Part shown: positions 1 through 8,646 of the stretch, piece after piece
Position numbering within the stretch: the first letter of the stretch is position 1
Layout of the letters: each line of letters begins with the position of its first letter
NCBI GenBank assembly: GCA_937901915.1
Contig: CALGUD010000128.1
Coordinates: 1 to 35,904, forward strand
Direction of reading: 5' to 3'
DNA length: 35,904 nt
From: an uncultured Flavobacteriaceae bacterium
GTDB taxonomy: Bacteria; Bacteroidota; Bacteroidia; Flavobacteriales; Flavobacteriaceae
Translations under genes and position numbers: made by a program
The notes under the pieces: model-generated
Seen by the model: the letters and a program-made list of their open reading frames with translations, nothing else
The model's database searches: none
Told to the model about the DNA's origin: nothing

Positions 1-128
1 AAATTTGCAGCATAGAAAAACTTTAAAATAAATTTGTTTTAACCATAGAATACGGGGGCGCTCAACCTGACACGTAACTTCATTATTCACCCTATATTCA
101 CCTTTTTAGACAACCTCAATTCTTTTGA
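1..128. other. Left edge, no gene recognised
   Basis: I see no coding sequence in this AT-rich stretch downstream of the pbpC stop codon. It contains one short GC-rich patch near 53-62. It may hold the 3' end of the pbpC transcript and the upstream region of a gene outside the window, but nothing here proves either. Confidence 0.4.
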
Positions 129-2495
129 TTAAAGCTTCCGAGTAGTTTCGATGTTTATTAAACGTTTGGCTTCATTGCCCCATTCATCTACTACAGTTAT
201 TAGGTGAATTCCGGCTTTTGGAAGTATGGCCATTTCATGAAATGTTTTTGTTTGGCCCAAAAAATCATCATCTACATACCAAAAAACAGTGGTTTCGGGT
301 TTGGAGTGCGCAATTTTAAGCACAACTTCATTGGTCTTCCCCTGAAACCCTTTAGTTAAAACCACACTTCCGTTTGCTTTGGGGTAAATAAAATCCATAG
401 TAGGGACAGCTTCGGAATAGCATCCCTTTTTAAATGGTGGTAAGGGTTTGTAACTGGCGTTTGTGCTTTTAAAATAGTATTCCATTAATGGAGGCAATAC
501 AAACCAAGGTTCGGGAACAATTGTATTTACATCTTCACAAGAGGAATTGACCCTGAATAATTTATCTGCATCCAAATGCACTAACTGGTGGTATGAACAT
601 GCTTTGGAATATTTACCGGCCAGGGGTATGTACATTTTCTCTTTAGGACAAATTGTAGTAGCCAATGAACCGCTGTTTTTGCAAATATCAACCTCAACCA
701 ATGCATCATACGGAACAGAAAACCAATTTGTTTTGGGTAGGATATCAAACACATCAAACAAAACGGGGGCCGCACTGTTTACACCCGTTAAATCCGGCCG
801 GCCTTCTCCGTCGGCATTACCAACCCACACACCAACAACATACTTTTTAGTAACCCCAATGGCCCATGCATCACGGTTTCCAAAACTGGTGCCGGTTTTC
901 CATGCTATTTGCTTTGATGAGTCATAAAACTCCCATGCTTCATCTCCTTCCGGCCGGTTTACTTCCTTCATGGCGTCGAATGTAAGATAAATGCTTCCGG
1001 CCCCAAAAACAGGCTTTTCAGAAGTAAGAGATCCGAAGTTAGCTGCCTCTCCGGTAAATAAAACCGGTTCAATATACTCATTGGTATAATATTGACTCGA
1101 GGTCTTTCCGTAATGATTTACTGTAGAGGCTAATGAAGCATAGGTCTTGCATAAATCCCACAGGTTACTTTCGGCTCCACCAACAACAATGGTCAACCCA
1201 TAATGCGCTGCCGATTTATTTAAATCGACCAGATTAAACTTTTTGATCTCATCCCTAAACCGCTCCATTCCGTAACTTCTGAGCATCCGCACTGCAGGGA
1301 CATTCAGTGATCTTGCTAATGCACGTTTTGCCTGTACAGCACCGTCATACTCTTTATTGAAATTCTCCGGGTTATATCCGGCAATATGTGTGGGTACATC
1401 GGCCACTAAACTATTGGGTAAAACTTCGCCTGCATCCAGTAAAGCGGCATACAAAAAAGGTTTTAAGATACTACCGGTACTTCGAGGTGCTTTAATGATA
1501 TCTACAAATTTATGATGCTCTGAAGTTGTAGGTGTATTGCCTACATAGGCTAAAATTTCCCGCGTTTCAACATCCATTACCATCACTGCGGCATTATGCA
1601 CCTGGTTTTGCCTTAAAATCTGGTAATTCCGCTCAACAATAGTATTCACATTCTTTTGAAGCTCGTAACCGATTGTTGTTTTTACTCTCTTTCCTTTACT
1701 TTCCTGCACCACTTTTTGTAATAAATGCGGGGCCACCTGGGGTAACGGAAATGGCTTTTGCGGTAGGCCTTCCGTAATTGAAAGGTCGTAGGTTAATGAA
1801 TCAATAACCTCTTCTTCCAAAAGCTTTTTAAGGAGCCTGTTGCGTTTTTGAAGCAGTAACTGTTGATTTTTACCGGGATAAATTAGAGCCGGTGCATTGG
1901 GAAGTACTGCCAGAGTAGCACTTTCCGCCCATGACAATTGATGCGGCTGAACTCCGAAATACCGCCAGGAAGCGACATCCAACCCTACAACATTGCCTCC
2001 AAAAGGGGCATATGATGCATATAATTTCAGGATTTCGTCTTTTGAATCCCTTAATTCCAAACGGGTAGCAAAAATAAGCTCAATAATTTTTTCAAAATAG
2101 GTCCTGTATTGCCCTTTCCTTGATAAACGGATAACCTGTTGGGTTAATGTGCTTCCTCCTCTTACTATTTTGCCTGCTTTTATGTTTTCCCCGAATGCCT
2201 TTACAATAGAAGCCGGGTTAAATCCGGGGTGACTGTAAAAATACTGGTCTTCAAAATGTACAATGCATTGGCTGAACTTATAGGGCACACTATCTGCTAC
2301 CGGAAAACGCCATTGGCCGTCATCTGCAATGATTGCTCCTAACAATTCACCTTTTTCACTTTCTATTACTGTGGACGTAGGATCGTTAAAAAGTTGTTTT
2401 GGTAAACAGAAGTAATAAGCAATTAACAAAAACAATAAAATGCCTGTTTTGATCTTATGTTTTTTGAAGTTTCTAAACAGACGCTTTAAAAACAT
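129..2495 (-). CDS. pbpC: Penicillin-binding protein 1C (bifunctional transglycosylase/transpeptidase)
   Basis: A class A PBP that polymerises and cross-links peptidoglycan at the outer face of the inner membrane. An N-terminal membrane helix (about residues 15-32) is followed by a GT51 glycosyltransferase domain with the FEDQYFYSHPG block (catalytic Glu about 82) and RGGSTLTQQ (112-120). The transpeptidase domain carries SILK (Ser about 342), SLN (about 396) and KTGTS (533-537). The C-terminal part resembles the BiPBP_C domain typical of PBP1C. I use the ATG at 2495 (788 aa). A TTG at 2555 would add 20 residues ahead of the basic anchor and looks less natural. The yfhM/alpha-2-macroglobulin gene that often accompanies pbpC is not its upstream neighbour; dinB is. 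Family and role are secure. Confidence 0.93.
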   Translation of the reverse strand: MFLKRLFRNFKKHKIKTGILLFLLIAYYFCLPKQLFNDPTSTVIESEKGELLGAIIADDGQWRFPVADSVPYKFSQCIVHFEDQYFYSHPGFNPASIVKAFGENIKAGKIVRGGSTLTQQVIRLSRKGQYRTYFEKIIELIFATRLELRDSKDEILKLYASYAPFGGNVVGLDVASWRYFGVQPHQLSWAESATLAVLPNAPALIYPGKNQQLLLQKRNRLLKKLLEEEVIDSLTYDLSITEGLPQKPFPLPQVAPHLLQKVVQESKGKRVKTTIGYELQKNVNTIVERNYQILRQNQVHNAAVMVMDVETREILAYVGNTPTTSEHHKFVDIIKAPRSTGSILKPFLYAALLDAGEVLPNSLVADVPTHIAGYNPENFNKEYDGAVQAKRALARSLNVPAVRMLRSYGMERFRDEIKKFNLVDLNKSAAHYGLTIVVGGAESNLWDLCKTYASLASTVNHYGKTSSQYYTNEYIEPVLFTGEAANFGSLTSEKPVFGAGSIYLTFDAMKEVNRPEGDEAWEFYDSSKQIAWKTGTSFGNRDAWAIGVTKKYVVGVWVGNADGEGRPDLTGVNSAAPVLFDVFDILPKTNWFSVPYDALVEVDICKNSGSLATTICPKEKMYIPLAGKYSKACSYHQLVHLDADKLFRVNSSCEDVNTIVPEPWFVLPPLMEYYFKSTNASYKPLPPFKKGCYSEAVPTMDFIYPKANGSVVLTKGFQGKTNEVVLKIAHSKPETTVFWYVDDDFLGQTKTFHEMAILPKAGIHLITVVDEWGNEAKRLINIETTRKL

Positions 2496-2592
2496 AGCAA
2501 ACTCATCCCTCTGTGGGGAAAAAAATGATGTGTATTTAGTCCTTTTATTCACCAAGCAAATATTATCCTTTATTTTTTATTTTCTTTAGGTT

Positions 2593-3702
2593 TCAAAAAT
2601 CAAATTTTAGCTGAATTGTGACACTTTTTTCTACTACTTTGTTCTCTTTATTTTTATTCTTCTCTGTGTTTAAATTTGACAATGAAATTCCCAAAAGCCG
2701 AACCGAATTTTGTAATTTTTCCTGGTAAAGCAATTCTTTGGCGGTTTCAAAAATCAAGCTTTTATCCGCAATAAAATAGCTAATGGTTTTACTCCGAGTT
2801 TGAAGTGTAAAATCGCTGTATTTTATTTTCAGGGTAATGGTTTTACCTGCAATTTTAGCCTTTTTTAACCTTTTTTCTAACTCTCCCGCAATATTTTCAA
2901 GCTTTTCAAGCATAAAAATCTCGCTGCTTAGGTTTTCATTAAAGGTTCGTTCGGCGCCAACTGATTTTGGTATTCTACTTGGCTTCACAGGGCTGTTGTG
3001 AATTCCCCTGACAACATAATAATAAAAACTACCACTTTTCCCAAAATGGCTTTCTAAAAATTCAATGGGTTTACTTTTCAGGTCTTTCCCTGTAAAAATA
3101 CCCAATGCATACATTTTTTCGGTGGTTACCTTTCCAACACCATAAAATTTACGGATTTCCAGGTTCTCAAGAAAGCTTTCAACTTCTTCAGGATTCACTG
3201 TTTTTTGTCCGTTGGGTTTATTGTAATCGCTGGCTACTTTAGCTATAAATTTATTAATTGAAATTCCCGCTGAGGCAGTTAAGCCCACTTCATTAAAAAT
3301 ACGATTTCTTATTTCCTGCGCAATGAGTGTAGCAGAAGGATTCCCTTTTTTATTAACGGTGACATCCAGGTATGCTTCATCGAGTGAAAGCGGTTCTACC
3401 AAATCGGTATAATCATAGAATATTTTTCGAATCTGTTTTGAAATTTCTGAATACCTGTCAAACCTGGGGCGGACAAAAATTAGGTCCGGGCAATTTCTTT
3501 TGGCTATATAGCCACTCATCGCACTCCGTACGCCAAATTTACGTGCTTCGTAACTGGCGGCAGATACAACACCTCGTTTTTCGGCACCACCAACTGCCAC
3601 AGGTTTCCCTTTAAGCTCCGGGTTGTCCATTTGCTCTACCGAAGCATAAAAAGCATCCATATCTACATGAATAATTTTTCTTAGGGATATAATTTCATCC
3701 AT
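2593..3702 (-). CDS. dinB: DNA polymerase IV (Y-family translesion polymerase)
   Basis: An error-prone Y-family polymerase that extends past damaged template bases. The palm carries VDMDAFYASVEQ (metal Asp14) and SLDEAYLD (Asp108/Glu109). The usual fingers block SAASYEARKFGV follows near residue 47. A helix-hairpin-helix region around IRKFYGVGKVT precedes the little-finger domain. The C-terminus ends in QLKFDF, which fits a beta-clamp binding peptide. At 369 aa the length is normal. It lies upstream of pbpC on the same strand with a gap of about 100 bp, so co-transcription is possible, and it diverges from the oxidoreductase gene with only 26 bp between start codons. I see no LexA-type operator there. 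Function assignment is secure from the motifs. Confidence 0.95.
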   Translation of the reverse strand: MDEIISLRKIIHVDMDAFYASVEQMDNPELKGKPVAVGGAEKRGVVSAASYEARKFGVRSAMSGYIAKRNCPDLIFVRPRFDRYSEISKQIRKIFYDYTDLVEPLSLDEAYLDVTVNKKGNPSATLIAQEIRNRIFNEVGLTASAGISINKFIAKVASDYNKPNGQKTVNPEEVESFLENLEIRKFYGVGKVTTEKMYALGIFTGKDLKSKPIEFLESHFGKSGSFYYYVVRGIHNSPVKPSRIPKSVGAERTFNENLSSEIFMLEKLENIAGELEKRLKKAKIAGKTITLKIKYSDFTLQTRSKTISYFIADKSLIFETAKELLYQEKLQNSVRLLGISLSNLNTEKNKNKENKVVEKSVTIQLKFDF

Positions 3703-3706
3703 AGTT

Positions 3707-3714
3707 CAAATTTA
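3707..3714 (-). promoter_or_regulatory. Possible -7 box for dinB
   Basis: On the minus strand this reads TAAATTTG, a full match to the Bacteroidota -7 consensus TAnnTTTG. It ends 5 bp before the dinB ATG, so transcription from it would give an almost leaderless message. No TTTG -33 box is found at the expected spacing, so the match may be chance in AT-rich DNA. Confidence 0.25.
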
Positions 3715-3728
3715 ATTAAATTAGAAGT

Positions 3729-4388
3729 ATGAAGAAGACGGCAATTATATTAGGTGCAACGGGATTAACAGGCAGTTATTTATTAAAAACACTCCTGCAT
3801 GATGACCGTTATGAACTGATAAAGTCTTTTGGCAGGTCTACAATTGCTCTTGAGCATCCTAAACTGGCACAGTATATTGTGGATTTGTTGAACCCGGAGG
3901 AATATAAAGCCTTGTTCCTTGGGGATGACGTTTTTTGCTGTATAGGGACAACCAGGAAAAAAACCCGGAATAAGAAAAAATACAGGCTAATAGATCATGG
4001 TATTCCGGTTACTGCATCAAAAATTGCTAAAGAGAATGGGATAAAAACCTTTATTGTTATATCAGCTATAGGTGCAAAACTAAAAAGCAGGATTTTTTAT
4101 AACAGAACCAAAGGTGAAATGGAAAGAGATGTTTTAAAAGCTGGTATAGAAAATACATATATCCTGCAACCGTCTCTCATTAGTGGGAAACGGGAAGATA
4201 AGCGTATTGGGGAATGGATCATTAAACAGTTAATTTCTATAATGAAATTTTTATTGGTCGGACCACTTAAAAAGTATCAGTCCACTCACCCACAAACCAT
4301 AGCTACAACCATGGTTTGGCTGGCTAATAATGACTATCAGCACTCCCGGATAGAAAATGAAAAAATAAAAGAAATAGCCGGAGAATAG
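3729..4388 (+). CDS. NAD(P)-binding Rossmann-fold oxidoreductase (atypical SDR, TIP30/HTATIP2-like)
   Basis: A 219-aa protein with an N-terminal dinucleotide-binding motif GATGLTGSYL (residues 9-18) and a YNRTK block (Tyr124, Lys128) matching the YxxxK pair of extended and atypical short-chain dehydrogenases. Length and layout fit NAD(P)H-binding proteins of the NmrA/TIP30-like group. The substrate cannot be read from sequence. The gene starts 26 bp from divergent dinB and ends 1 bp before the CYTH gene, so the two probably form a small operon. Fold assignment is firm; physiological role is unknown. Confidence 0.85.
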   Translation: MKKTAIILGATGLTGSYLLKTLLHDDRYELIKSFGRSTIALEHPKLAQYIVDLLNPEEYKALFLGDDVFCCIGTTRKKTRNKKKYRLIDHGIPVTASKIAKENGIKTFIVISAIGAKLKSRIFYNRTKGEMERDVLKAGIENTYILQPSLISGKREDKRIGEWIIKQLISIMKFLLVGPLKKYQSTHPQTIATTMVWLANNDYQHSRIENEKIKEIAGE

Positions 4389-4389
4389 T

Positions 4390-4857
4390 ATGATCGAAAT
4401 AGAACGAAAATTTTTAGTCAAGTCAGACGACTTTAAAAAAGAAGCGTATTCCAAATCGAGAATTGTACAGGGATTTTTAAGTACAAATCCTGAAAGGACT
4501 GTGCGAGTCCGAATTAATGGTAAAGAAGGATTCTTAACCATTAAGGGTAAAAGTAATGAAAAAGGCACTACCCGCTTTGAGTGGGAAAAAGAAATTAGCA
4601 TAGAAGAAGCTGAAGCTCTGCTGAAAATATGTGAGCCTGGTGCCATTGAAAAATTTCGCTACGAGGTAAAAATTGGAAAGCATATTTTTGAAGTAGATGA
4701 GTTTTTAGGTTCTAACGGCGGACTGGTAATTGCCGAAGTAGAATTAGGGTCTGAAGATGAATTATTTATAAAACCCGCTTGGCTCGATAAAGAAGTTACA
4801 GGAAATATAGCGTATTACAATTCTCAGTTGAGTAAAAAGCCATTTAAAGAGTGGTGA
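4390..4857 (+). CDS. CYTH domain protein (inorganic triphosphatase / class IV adenylate cyclase-like)
   Basis: A 155-aa single-domain protein that opens with MIEIERKFLV. This contains the ExExK signature (Glu3, Glu5, Lys7) of the CYTH triphosphate tunnel metalloenzymes. Charged strands typical of the tunnel follow (RVRINGKEGFLTIKG, KFRYEV, EVDEF, AEVELGSEDE). Small bacterial stand-alone CYTH proteins of this size are usually inorganic triphosphatases; a class IV cyclase activity is the alternative and cannot be separated by eye. It follows the oxidoreductase gene after a single base, so translation may be coupled. Confidence 0.88.
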   Translation: MIEIERKFLVKSDDFKKEAYSKSRIVQGFLSTNPERTVRVRINGKEGFLTIKGKSNEKGTTRFEWEKEISIEEAEALLKICEPGAIEKFRYEVKIGKHIFEVDEFLGSNGGLVIAEVELGSEDELFIKPAWLDKEVTGNIAYYNSQLSKKPFKEW

Positions 4858-4936
4858 TTTAAAAGTTGTTTGCCCTTTACATCTATGTCGGGTATAATTT
4901 TTTCTTCATGCATAAAAATCAGAATTGAAGCACATA

Positions 4937-4969
4937 TTTTTCACAGGTTAAAAAAAAACGATAACTTTA
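4937..4969 (+). promoter_or_regulatory. Candidate promoter of the thiamin operon
   Basis: A TTTTT run at 4937-4941 and TAACTTTA at 4962-4969 are 20 bp apart, close to the Bacteroidota TTTG / TAnnTTTG arrangement; both boxes deviate at one position. Transcription would begin near 4975, just before the riboswitch P1 stem, which supports the call. Position is inferred from spacing only. Confidence 0.45.
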
Positions 4970-4977
4970 CAGTAATA

Positions 4978-5054
4978 AACTTTAGGGGTGCTGTAAAAAG
5001 CTGAGATAAAACCCTTTGAACCTGAACCGGTTAGTACCGGCGAAGGGAAAAGTT
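4978..5054 (+). promoter_or_regulatory. TPP riboswitch (THI element)
   Basis: Contains the conserved core of the thiamin pyrophosphate aptamer in order: AGGGGTGC, GCTGAGAT, ACCCTTTGAACCTGA, then CCGG...CCGG and the CGAAGGGAA end. P1 is closed by AACTTT (4978-4983) with AAAGTT (5049-5054), a perfect 6-bp stem. It lies 92 bases ahead of thiS and heads an operon made only of thiamin synthesis genes. TPP binding should stabilise P1 and lower expression of thiS and the genes after it. The class is certain from the core; the mode of control (termination or translation) is not. Confidence 0.96.
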
Positions 5055-5105
5055 GTCAACTTAACGTTGCTTAATTGTACCGTTTGGTATTATTTCTTTT
5101 CATTT

Positions 5106-5127
5106 TTTAGGCTTTCCTAAAGTTTAT
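5106..5127 (+). promoter_or_regulatory. Probable riboswitch expression platform
   Basis: TTTAGG (5106-5111) and CCTAAA (5116-5121) form a perfect hairpin with loop CTTT. The segment 5116-5127 is also perfectly complementary over 12 bases to 4975-4986, which contains the 5' strand of P1. The two pairings and P1 exclude one another, as expected for a switch. A weak hairpin at 5078-5090 (TACC/GGTA) followed by a T-rich run is a second candidate. The functional reading is inference. Confidence 0.45.
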
Positions 5128-5146
5128 AGTTATAAAACATTCTCAT

Positions 5147-5350
5147 ATGATAACTGTAAACGTCAACAATCAAGTACATTCCGTCAAAAAAAATTGCTCT
5201 GTACATGACCTTTTAATGCAATTAAACCTTTCAGACCGTGGCATTGCCGTGGCTTCTCAAAACAGCGTCATTCCAAAAACAAATTGGAAAAGCTATCAAT
5301 TATCCAATAAGGAAAACATATTAATTATTAAGGCTACACAAGGAGGCTAA
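5147..5350 (+). CDS. thiS: Sulfur carrier protein ThiS
   Basis: A 67-aa ubiquitin-like protein that carries sulfur as a C-terminal thiocarboxylate for thiazole formation. It starts MITVNVNNQ and ends ATQGG; the terminal Gly-Gly is the residue pair adenylated by ThiF. Length is normal for the family. It is the first gene after the TPP riboswitch, and all its partners (thiF, thiG, thiH) are in the same operon. Confidence 0.94.
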   Translation: MITVNVNNQVHSVKKNCSVHDLLMQLNLSDRGIAVASQNSVIPKTNWKSYQLSNKENILIIKATQGG

Positions 5351-5398
5351 TTCGGGTGTAAGTCAATATCACAAAATTATTTCAACAAATATTGAATT

Positions 5399-7255
5399 AT
5401 GAAAACAGATAAAATCCCTGCAGAAGAATTTATAAGCAGAACCCCTTTCCCCGGCTCTAAAAAAATATATGTTTCCGGAACCATACATCCGGAAATTAAA
5501 GTAGCCATGCGAGAAATAGCATTAACTGACACCACAGATAGTATTACCGGTAAAAAAACTCCTAATGAGCCGATAACTGTGTATGATACCAGTGGTCCTT
5601 ATACCGACCCTGACAAAATAATTAATGTACACCAGGGAATAGAACGTATTCGGGAATCCTGGATCCATGATCGCGGTGATGTTGAAGAATTAGAGGAGTT
5701 TACTTCAAAATACGCAAATGCAAGGCTAAAAAATTCTAATCTGGACCACTTACGCTTTAATTTTTTACACAAACCAAAACGGGCAAAAAAAGGTAAAAAT
5801 GTTTCGCAAATGTTCTATGCAAAACAGGGTATTATAACGCCTGAAATGGAATATGTAGCCATTCGTGAAAATCAAAAAATTGATGAAGCAAAACGTCTTG
5901 CAAAACAACATCCCGGTGAAAGTTTCGGTGCTAGTATTCCTGACTTTATTACCCCGGAATTTGTCCGTGAGGAAATAGCAAGAGGACGCGCAGTAATCCC
6001 CTCAAACATAAACCACCCGGAGAGTGAACCCATGATTTTAGGTCGTAATTTCCTGGTAAAAATAAATGCCAACATTGGTAATTCGGCTACAACCTCCAGT
6101 ATTGAAGAAGAGGTTGAAAAAGCTGTATGGGCATGCCGCTGGGGGGCTGATAATATTATGGATCTGTCTACCGGAAAAAACATTCATGAAACACGGGAAT
6201 GGATTATTCGCAATTCTCCTGTACCAATAGGAACTGTTCCTATCTACCAGGCCTTGGAAAAGGTAAATGGAAAAGCTGAAGACCTTACCTGGGAAATTTT
6301 TAAAGATACTTTAATTGAGCAGGCGGAACAAGGCGTCGATTATTTTACAATTCATGCCGGAGTCCGGTTAGCCTATGTGCCAATGACTGCTAAAAGGATT
6401 ACGGGCATTGTTTCCCGGGGAGGTTCTATTATGGCCAAATGGTGTTTAGCGCACCATAAAGAAAGCTTTTTGTATACACACTTTGAAGAAATATGCGAAA
6501 TTATGAAAGCCTATGATGTTGCATTTTCTCTTGGCGATGGTTTGCGCCCGGGTTGTATTGCCGATGCCAACGATGCAGCTCAGTTTGCAGAACTGGAAAC
6601 TTTGGGAGAGTTAACAAAAATAGCCTGGAAACATGATGTACAAACCTTTATTGAAGGACCTGGGCATGTGCCTATGCACATGATTAAAGCCAATATGGAC
6701 AAACAATTAAAAGCATGCGGAGAAGCTCCATTTTATACTTTAGGGCCTTTGACAACTGATATCGCACCGGGGTATGACCATATTACTTCAGGGATCGGAG
6801 CGGCCATGATAGGCTGGTATGGTACAGCCATGTTATGCTATGTAACACCCAAAGAGCATTTAGGATTACCTAATAAAAACGACGTAAGAACGGGTGTAAT
6901 TACCTATAAACTGGCAGCTCATGCAGCAGATTTAGCTAAGGGGCATCCCGGAGCTCAACATCGGGATGATGCTTTGAGTAAAGCCAGGTTTGAGTTCAGA
7001 TGGGAAAATCAGTTTAATTTAGCCCTGGACCCGGAATTAGCGAGGGAATATCACGATGAGACCTTGCCTGCAGAGGGTGCTAAAATTGCGCATTTTTGTA
7101 GTATGTGCGGACCAAAATTCTGCTCCATGAAAATCTCTCAGGAAGTTCGTGATTACGCTGCCGCTAAAGAAATAGAAGAAAGTAAGGCACTCGAAAAAGG
7201 AATGGAAGAAAAAGCGAAGGAGTTTAAGGACAAAGGAAGTGAAGTCTATTTATAA
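5399..7255 (+). CDS. thiC: Phosphomethylpyrimidine synthase ThiC
   Basis: A radical-SAM-like enzyme that rearranges aminoimidazole ribotide (AIR) into hydroxymethylpyrimidine phosphate, the pyrimidine half of thiamin. The protein is 618 aa, with the bacterial N-terminal extension (TPFPGSKKIYVSG and following) and the core barrel. The C-terminal cluster-binding motif CSMCGPKFC places cysteines at about 567, 570 and 575. Other strong family blocks are RGGSIMAKW and EGPGHVPMHM. Second gene of the operon, 48 bp after thiS. No sign of damage. Confidence 0.97.
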   Translation: MKTDKIPAEEFISRTPFPGSKKIYVSGTIHPEIKVAMREIALTDTTDSITGKKTPNEPITVYDTSGPYTDPDKIINVHQGIERIRESWIHDRGDVEELEEFTSKYANARLKNSNLDHLRFNFLHKPKRAKKGKNVSQMFYAKQGIITPEMEYVAIRENQKIDEAKRLAKQHPGESFGASIPDFITPEFVREEIARGRAVIPSNINHPESEPMILGRNFLVKINANIGNSATTSSIEEEVEKAVWACRWGADNIMDLSTGKNIHETREWIIRNSPVPIGTVPIYQALEKVNGKAEDLTWEIFKDTLIEQAEQGVDYFTIHAGVRLAYVPMTAKRITGIVSRGGSIMAKWCLAHHKESFLYTHFEEICEIMKAYDVAFSLGDGLRPGCIADANDAAQFAELETLGELTKIAWKHDVQTFIEGPGHVPMHMIKANMDKQLKACGEAPFYTLGPLTTDIAPGYDHITSGIGAAMIGWYGTAMLCYVTPKEHLGLPNKNDVRTGVITYKLAAHAADLAKGHPGAQHRDDALSKARFEFRWENQFNLALDPELAREYHDETLPAEGAKIAHFCSMCGPKFCSMKISQEVRDYAAAKEIEESKALEKGMEEKAKEFKDKGSEVYL

Positions 7256-7263
7256 TATAACAA

Positions 7264-7863
7264 GTGTTTATAATCATAACAAACGAAACTTTAATTCCTG
7301 ATGAAGCATTTCATCTTAATCAGCTATTTGATGAAGGCCTGGAAGTGCTTCATTTTCGAAAACCGGGAATCACTAAAAATGATTATAAACAATTGCTTCA
7401 GCAAATAGATACATCTTATCATCCTAAAATAATGTTACATCAATATCATGACTTGGTTGAAAAGTTTAACGTCAGGGGTGTTCACCTCAAAGAACAATTG
7501 CGTATCCATTTAAAGGGTGAATTAAATAATTATATAAAAAACTATAAAAAAGAAGGATTTGTGACGTCCGGTTCATTTCATAGTACTGAGGATATAGAAA
7601 AAAGCAATGCAAGTTTTGATTATATGTTTTTAAGCCCGGTTTTTAATTCCATTTCAAAAAAGGGATATAAGGGGAAAGCATTTAATGTTTCACACCTGAA
7701 TAAAAATATAATAGGCATGGGAGGAATTGATGAAAACAATATGCAATGGGCCCATACATTAGGTTTTAAAGGTGTGGGCATATTAGGCAGGATCTGGAAT
7801 TCAGAAAACTCCGTACAAAACTATAAGACAATTTTAAAAGCCTATAATACCGTTTATAAGTGA
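7264..7863 (+). CDS. ThiE/TenI-like thiamin phosphate synthase family protein
   Basis: A 199-aa (beta/alpha)8 protein of the ThiE/TenI superfamily, shown by the blocks VLHFRKP, RGVHLKE, FLSPVFNSISKKGYKG and GMGGI. It is the first of two family members in this operon. The later one (8647-9291) keeps the classical ThiE features, so this one may be a TenI-type thiazole tautomerase or a divergent synthase; sequence alone does not settle this. The start is GTG at 7264, 8 bp after thiC, and its stop overlaps the thiD start by 4 bp (GTGA). Position next to thiC and thiD supports a thiamin role. Confidence 0.82.
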   Translation: MFIIITNETLIPDEAFHLNQLFDEGLEVLHFRKPGITKNDYKQLLQQIDTSYHPKIMLHQYHDLVEKFNVRGVHLKEQLRIHLKGELNNYIKNYKKEGFVTSGSFHSTEDIEKSNASFDYMFLSPVFNSISKKGYKGKAFNVSHLNKNIIGMGGIDENNMQWAHTLGFKGVGILGRIWNSENSVQNYKTILKAYNTVYK

Positions 7864-8639
7864 AAAAAAGGCCCTACATACTTACAATTGCAGGTTTTGA
7901 TCCTACTAGCGGTGCCGGATTAACGGCCGATATAAAGACTTTTGAAGCTTTAAAATGTTACGGTTTGGCTGTGTGTACGGCAAATACAATACAAACGGAC
8001 CGTGAATTCAAAAAATGTCATTGGATCCCTGAAAGTGTCGTTTTAGAGCAACTACAACTTGTATTAGACAGGTTTGACATAAGCACTGTTAAAATTGGGA
8101 TAATTGAAAATTGGGATGTTTTACTTAAAGTTATAAAACTTCTTTTGAGCTACAATCCACATATAAAAATTGTGTTAGACCCTGTTTTAAAAGCAAGTAC
8201 AAATTTTGATTTTCATAATCTACCGGATTCCCCTGAAAAAAGAATGGAATGGCAGGCAAACTTAGATCAGATTTTAGATCAGATTTATATTATTACACCT
8301 AATATTCCTGAATTACATGAATTATATAAATTTCAGAAATTAGATTATAAATCGGCCATTAAACATGTTTCTACAAAAACTAATTTATTAGTCAAGGGCG
8401 GACATAAACCCGAACTCATTGGAATTGATGATCTGTATACCATAAATCAGGAAAACCATCATTTAAAACCTAAGAAAATTATAGAACCTAAACACGGTAG
8501 TGGTTGCGTCTTGTCTGCTGCCATTGCAGCCTATACAGCACATGAATATTCAGTCTATAATGCTTGTAAAAAAGCAAAAAAATATACCGAACAGTTTTTA
8601 GCGTCAAATAAAACCCTGTTGGGTTATCATAAATTATAA
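7860..8639 (+). CDS. thiD: Hydroxymethylpyrimidine/phosphomethylpyrimidine kinase ThiD
   Basis: A ribokinase-family enzyme that phosphorylates HMP and HMP-phosphate to HMP-pyrophosphate, the pyrimidine donor for ThiE. Diagnostic blocks are IAGFDPTSGAGLTADIKTF near the N-terminus, TANTIQT, IVLDPVLKAS, and the C-terminal anion-hole motif KHGSGCVLSAAIAAY. At 259 aa it has the usual single-domain size. It starts with GTG inside the stop of the preceding ThiE/TenI-like gene, which suggests translational coupling. Confidence 0.94.
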   Translation: MKKRPYILTIAGFDPTSGAGLTADIKTFEALKCYGLAVCTANTIQTDREFKKCHWIPESVVLEQLQLVLDRFDISTVKIGIIENWDVLLKVIKLLLSYNPHIKIVLDPVLKASTNFDFHNLPDSPEKRMEWQANLDQILDQIYIITPNIPELHELYKFQKLDYKSAIKHVSTKTNLLVKGGHKPELIGIDDLYTINQENHHLKPKKIIEPKHGSGCVLSAAIAAYTAHEYSVYNACKKAKKYTEQFLASNKTLLGYHKL

Positions 8640-8646
8640 AAATATC

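Noticed and set aside
547..927. 126-aa reading frame antisense to pbpC
   Set aside because: pbpC in the opposite strand has full domain evidence here; this frame is a shadow.
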